DNA of 64,000 nucleotides from Lumnitzera littorea. Taxonomy: Eukaryota; Streptophyta; Magnoliopsida; Myrtales; Combretaceae. The position numbers and the translations under genes were made by a program. Below, in pieces: positions 60,307 to 64,000 of this stretch. Position 1 is the first letter of the stretch, and every line of letters starts with the position of its first letter. Below the pieces are notes generated by a model. That model saw nothing but the letters and a program-made list of their open reading frames with translations, was not told where the DNA came from and made no database searches. The stretch is taken from the NCBI GenBank assembly GCA_024138015.1, contig JAMXBB010000011.1, positions 76,937,897 to 77,001,896 of the forward strand, given 5' to 3'.

Positions 60307-63102
60307 TCATGGAGTTGAAGTAGAAGACCAAGTGATCTTAAAAGACCTTGTAAAGTACTTTAACTTTCTTTCAAGTGCATAATGCCATTTTCTGTTTACC
60401 AACCTTTCCACAACCCATCCAATTACCACACCACAAAGAAAGCCGGCAGCTAAAAATATTATTTCATGTTGTGAAAGCAGACCATCTTTATCATGGATTT
60501 GATGTGGAATGATAGACGGATTTTGATGGGTATTGCAATTCTTTGACAAGGGAAACCCACTTAAACCTCCATTTCCAATATATGCATCAGCTGGGAATGT
60601 GTTGAATTGATTGCCCTTTGGTATAGGCCCTACCAAATGATTGTGGGATAAGTTCAAAACCGCCAGATATGTAAGACGTGTTAATTCGCTTGGTATTCCC
60701 CCAACTAGCACATTTGAAGATAAGTCCAACCATTCTAGTTCTGAGAGCTTGGCCAACGATGGTGGGATGGCACCCGTTAGATGGTTATGAGAAAGATTAA
60801 GGCCTCTTAATGAAATAAGGTTTCCCATTGCACCTGGTATTGGTCCCTCAAAGCTATTTGAAGAGAAATCAAGAGTTGAGAAGATTGATGGGATTTTCTC
60901 AAGCCGCATTCCCAACCCTTTAATTGTCACCATTACTGAATCTTGATAATATATGCCCTGTCCTAAGTACTGCAACTTTTGCTCATTTTCATTCTCAGCT
61001 GTCATGGCTATCATTCTCTGAAAGTATGTTTCCGGTAGAAGTCCAGAGAATTTGTTGGAAGAAATATCTAAAATTCGCAGCAGAGGAAAGGGCAATTTTA
61101 CACTAGAATGGCTTATCGTACCACGAAATTGATTAGACCGTAAGACCAGTATCTGAAGGTTTGGCATAACATCTAACCAACTTGGAAAAGTGCCACTAAA
61201 CATATTCATCCCCAAGTCCAAAACTTCAAGTTGTTGACAATTCCTTAACGAATGTGGTAGTTGACCTTTCAACCGGTTTCTATTCAAGTGAATCCTTCTT
61301 AGGCTGTTGCTCTCTTGAAAGGTGAAATTAGATATGGAACCAGAGATTTGATTCCCTTGCAAATCCAACACTTCAAGAGTACTACTGAAGTTTCCTAAGC
61401 ACTGTGGAATTGTTCCGTTCAGATAGTTATTGGAAAGGTCAACAATTTTTAGGTTCTTAGCCTGACAAATTGAAGTAGGGATATGTCCCAGAAATTCATT
61501 GCCTGAAATGGAAAAGAACATGATAGAGTTTGGCAGTTGGGGTGGCATTGGGCCTTGAATCTTATTAGAATGCAGGTCAAGAAACAACAAGTTTACCCAT
61601 GGAACTTGCTCTAAGCTTGTTAGAAGATTGTGAGAAAGATTGAGATATGCTAATGAGTTGGATCCAACCTCCCACATCCATGCAGGAAATCTTCCTTGAA
61701 TCCGGTTACTTGAAAGGTCTAACATATTTAAATTCCTCGCTATCCTTACAAATGAAGGGAATTCAGTTAAGTTGCATCCAGATAGACCTAATGATGATAA
61801 GTTTGGCAGAGTGCCTTCAAAATCGTGGTGGATATCAATCAGAGATACCATGTTATGTGAAAGATCAAGCACTTTCAATTTCTTCTTTTGTGAGAGAATT
61901 TTAAGATCCAACTTACCGGTGAACCTATTTGATGATAACAACAAAGTAGTAAGGTTCAACAGGTCAATCATTGAAGGCGGAATTGAACCTTCAAGCAGAT
62001 TCCCAAACAGTTTGATGTTCTTCAATGAGCTTGCACGGAATTGATTAATGTGACCCCTGAGCAAGTTGTTACTTAAATCAAGGTCTGTCATGGATGGTAC
62101 AGACAGCAAAGACATCGGTATAGATGCATTAAACATGTTATTTGAGAAGTCTAGGTACACAAGTTCTGTCATATTGGTGAATATATCAGGTATTGGACCC
62201 GAAAAATTATTGGATGAAAGGTAAAACAAAATAAGACTTTGGAGGTTAGAAAATGTAGGAGGGATTTGACCAGTTAACTTATTTACTGACAGATCTAATC
62301 TAGTGAGCTGTGTTAAACTACCAAGTGAAGCAGGTAACAATCCTGTGAAGTTACATTCAGGAAGCCACAAAATTTGCAAGGACTCCAAATGGCCTATTTC
62401 TGTTGGCAATGCCCCAGAGAAGCTCGTTGATGATAAGTCTAAAGTCTCCAGTGGACTACTCCAATTTGATCTTGGTAAGTGGCCATAGAGATCAAGATTA
62501 TTAGACAAATCAAGAAATTTAAGATTTGGTAAAAGAAAAACTACATCGGGGAAATGGCCTTGCAACTGACAGGAGCGCAGACTGAGCACTTGTAAAGACG
62601 AAGAGAGATTGGTGAAAAGGCGTGCATCAAATGAGGACATGTCCAATCCATCGAAAATAAGGACTCTGAGCTTGCTCAAGTTATGAAATAACAGGGATGG
62701 ACTAGTGGATGTTATATCTGGAGAAATATCAGAAGAGTTATTAGATAAACTATCATTGGTCTTAATGGACAGCAACTTCGAAGAGAACATGGAACTGGAT
62801 CCTTGTGGGTTGCAGCCAAGATCAATGCTGATTACATCTCCTGTATTTGGATTGCATGTGACTCCACTCCACATGCAACAATCTGATCTACTGGTGTTCC
62901 AGGAAGCAATCTTAAGTGGCCTAGGAAATCCCAAACTTGTTTTACAATGAACTGATTCACTGTTCTGTAAAATGTAGTTTCTCAATTGAAGCAGGTCAGA
63001 CTTTTGGTCAAGCTGGGATTCCTTTGCCTGTACAGAAGTAGAGAATACACAAAAATAGAAAGAGCATAGAAATACAGCATAAGAAAAGTAACAAAGCATC
63101 AT
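60307..63102 (-). CDS. LRR receptor-like protein (RLP, Ve1/RLP12-like), intact
   Basis: An uninterrupted, intron-free 931-aa reading frame for a plasma-membrane receptor without a kinase. Known family members perceive microbial or developmental ligands and signal with SOBIR1/BAK1-type kinases. Order: signal peptide 1-26 (ends STSVQA); LRRNT about 35-85 with SDCCMWSGVTC; extracellular LRRs of LxxLxxLxLSxNxxxGxIP type to about 690; island about 692-740 (IYYQDSVMVTIKGLGMRLEK); four more LRRs; juxtamembrane segment; one transmembrane helix about 881-898 with a GxxxGxxxG motif (Gly 887, 891, 895); short basic tail of about 33 residues. The frame is open up to 63183, but I chose the Met pair at 63102/63099: pseudogene A starts there, the signal peptide follows, and the TATA-like site lies between. 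Oddity: the usual post-LRR GLCGFPL reads GLSGFPL, losing one Cys. Plus frames over this gene are shadows. Confidence 0.95.
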   Translation of the reverse strand: MMLCYFSYAVFLCSFYFCVFSTSVQAKESQLDQKSDLLQLRNYILQNSESVHCKTSLGFPRPLKIASWNTSRSDCCMWSGVTCNPNTGDVISIDLGCNPQGSSSMFSSKLLSIKTNDSLSNNSSDISPDITSTSPSLLFHNLSKLRVLIFDGLDMSSFDARLFTNLSSSLQVLSLRSCQLQGHFPDVVFLLPNLKFLDLSNNLDLYGHLPRSNWSSPLETLDLSSTSFSGALPTEIGHLESLQILWLPECNFTGLLPASLGSLTQLTRLDLSVNKLTGQIPPTFSNLQSLILFYLSSNNFSGPIPDIFTNMTELVYLDFSNNMFNASIPMSLLSVPSMTDLDLSNNLLRGHINQFRASSLKNIKLFGNLLEGSIPPSMIDLLNLTTLLLSSNRFTGKLDLKILSQKKKLKVLDLSHNMVSLIDIHHDFEGTLPNLSSLGLSGCNLTEFPSFVRIARNLNMLDLSSNRIQGRFPAWMWEVGSNSLAYLNLSHNLLTSLEQVPWVNLLFLDLHSNKIQGPMPPQLPNSIMFFSISGNEFLGHIPTSICQAKNLKIVDLSNNYLNGTIPQCLGNFSSTLEVLDLQGNQISGSISNFTFQESNSLRRIHLNRNRLKGQLPHSLRNCQQLEVLDLGMNMFSGTFPSWLDVMPNLQILVLRSNQFRGTISHSSVKLPFPLLRILDISSNKFSGLLPETYFQRMIAMTAENENEQKLQYLGQGIYYQDSVMVTIKGLGMRLEKIPSIFSTLDFSSNSFEGPIPGAMGNLISLRGLNLSHNHLTGAIPPSLAKLSELEWLDLSSNVLVGGIPSELTRLTYLAVLNLSHNHLVGPIPKGNQFNTFPADAYIGNGGLSGFPLSKNCNTHQNPSIIPHQIHDKDGLLSQHEIIFLAAGFLCGVVIGWVVERLVNRKWHYALERKLKYFTRSFKITWSSTSTP

Positions 63103-63164
63103 GATTAAGATAGGTTCGATGACTTTACAGATACTACTCCCGTGCATCCTGAACATGATTATCG

Positions 63165-63172
63165 GCTTATAA
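63165..63172 (-). promoter_or_regulatory. TATA-like element of the intact RLP
   Basis: Minus strand GTTATAAG, about 65 nt upstream of the start at 63102/63099. It aligns with TATAAAAG upstream of pseudogene A. It is weaker than that copy. An ATG at 63183 would lie upstream of it. Confidence 0.42.
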
Positions 63173-64000
63173 CAAGCTCTCACTTTAAGAAACCTCCAAA
63201 AACCAATAATTTAGCTAAAAGTCCTTCAATCAGACGTGACCGTTGTAACAAACTCTCTTTTTGTTTTGTTTTGGGCCCATTAACGAGTACCATTGACATT
63301 TTCTTATTAATTAATCGATTAAATGAATTAATTGTATAATAGAATTCATTGTTTGGTTTTCACAACAATTGTTAATCTGTAAGCCCATCTACAAGGAAAG
63401 CACTGCAAAAACGACATGAAAGATTTAGAAAGACCAATCACGACTAAAATTTGATTGGCTGAGTGGAAAAGAATACATGCTTACGTTTAACCACCCCTCG
63501 TCAGCTTGATTCCAATCCACTACCAGCAAAAACAGAGAAGTTAAGGCAGAAAAAACATAGGCCAGAACAGTCAACAAGCCTCGCCTGGAAATGCTGATCT
63601 AAGGGCCGCTTCTAGATGGCTAACTATGTATGATTCTGTGTTACAGAAGGAAGAAGATAATGGAAATTAGAAATGTAAGAACTTTCTTGGCTGTGGAATG
63701 TAAACTGTAGTATGTATAACAAGGATTGACAGATGATGATAAGATGAGTTTAGAGGAATTATATACGCCATATTTTTGTCAGGCATTGTGGGCGGTTAGA
63801 GGTGATAATATAAGATTTGGACCTCTGTAGCTTATGGTTGCTATAGGGTGTTTTCTGCCTTAAGGATCCATATTTGCACATGTTATAATTTTACTGGTAA
63901 TTGTTCAACAGTCATCAAAATATACAGCATGTTAGTACCATTGATGCCTTTCTTGCCTTAGGGCCTGAAGCAGTTTTCTTGCTTTTCTTACTTGGAGTCG
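63173..64000. other. Upstream region of the intact RLP, no further gene seen
   Basis: Likely promoter DNA. From about 63.5 kb the sequence is less AT-rich and non-repetitive, which could be the untranslated end of a neighbouring gene beyond the window, but no frame supports this. Confidence 0.45.

Noticed and set aside
62705..62950. 81-codon plus-strand frame, and similar one at 1727-1972
   Set aside because: Both are antisense shadows of the LRRNT region of the RLP gene and of pseudogene A; they resemble each other only because the sense genes do.
1..64000. CRISPR arrays, operons, rRNA or tRNA genes
   Set aside because: No spaced direct-repeat arrays or RNA gene signatures were seen; the sequence is plant nuclear in character.

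Overview
The window looks like nuclear DNA of a flowering plant, probably a eudicot. It is AT-rich and gene-poor, full of decayed plant-type retrotransposons, and carries genes of the plant extracellular LRR receptor-like protein (RLP) family. I see no prokaryotic gene organisation, and the species cannot be named from the sequence. All calls are by eye; no search was run.

Host genes. Only one protein-coding gene looks intact: an RLP on the minus strand at 60.3-63.1 kb (about 931 aa, no introns). Two damaged paralogues lie on the same strand. One is a C-terminal fragment at 53.8-60.0 kb, split by a Ty1/copia element. The other is a full-length-type pseudogene at 1-2.1 kb whose 3' end lies outside the window. 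Together they form a same-strand RLP cluster that has been pulled apart by transposons.

2.1-29.5 kb holds no recognisable host gene. It contains AT-rich DNA, microsatellites, a non-autonomous element with long terminal inverted repeats (12.8-14.3 kb), a MITE-like unit (20.2-20.6 kb), a hAT-type element with an 8-bp target duplication (27.08-28.14 kb) and several probable LTR-retroelement relics. 29.5-30.15 kb is a LINE-type RNase H remnant.

32.65-50.45 kb is one old Ty3/gypsy element of Tat-like layout on the plus strand: LTR, gag, protease, RT, RNase H, integrase, 90-bp minisatellite, antisense ORF, LTR. Three apparent solo LTRs have inserted into it, two of them related and in opposite orientation. 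The antisense ORF (about 3 kb) encodes a domain resembling the 'putative gypsy type transposon' family (Transposase_28) followed by a coiled coil.

50.97-53.1 kb is a truncated Ty1/copia remnant on the plus strand. 54.02-59.15 kb is a complete but inactivated Ty1/copia element on the minus strand with both LTRs, primer-binding site, polypurine tract and a perfect 5-bp target duplication inside an RLP reading frame. Many lesions in the elements are CAG/CAA/TGG-to-stop or Glu-to-Lys changes, the pattern expected from deamination of methylated cytosines in silenced plant DNA.
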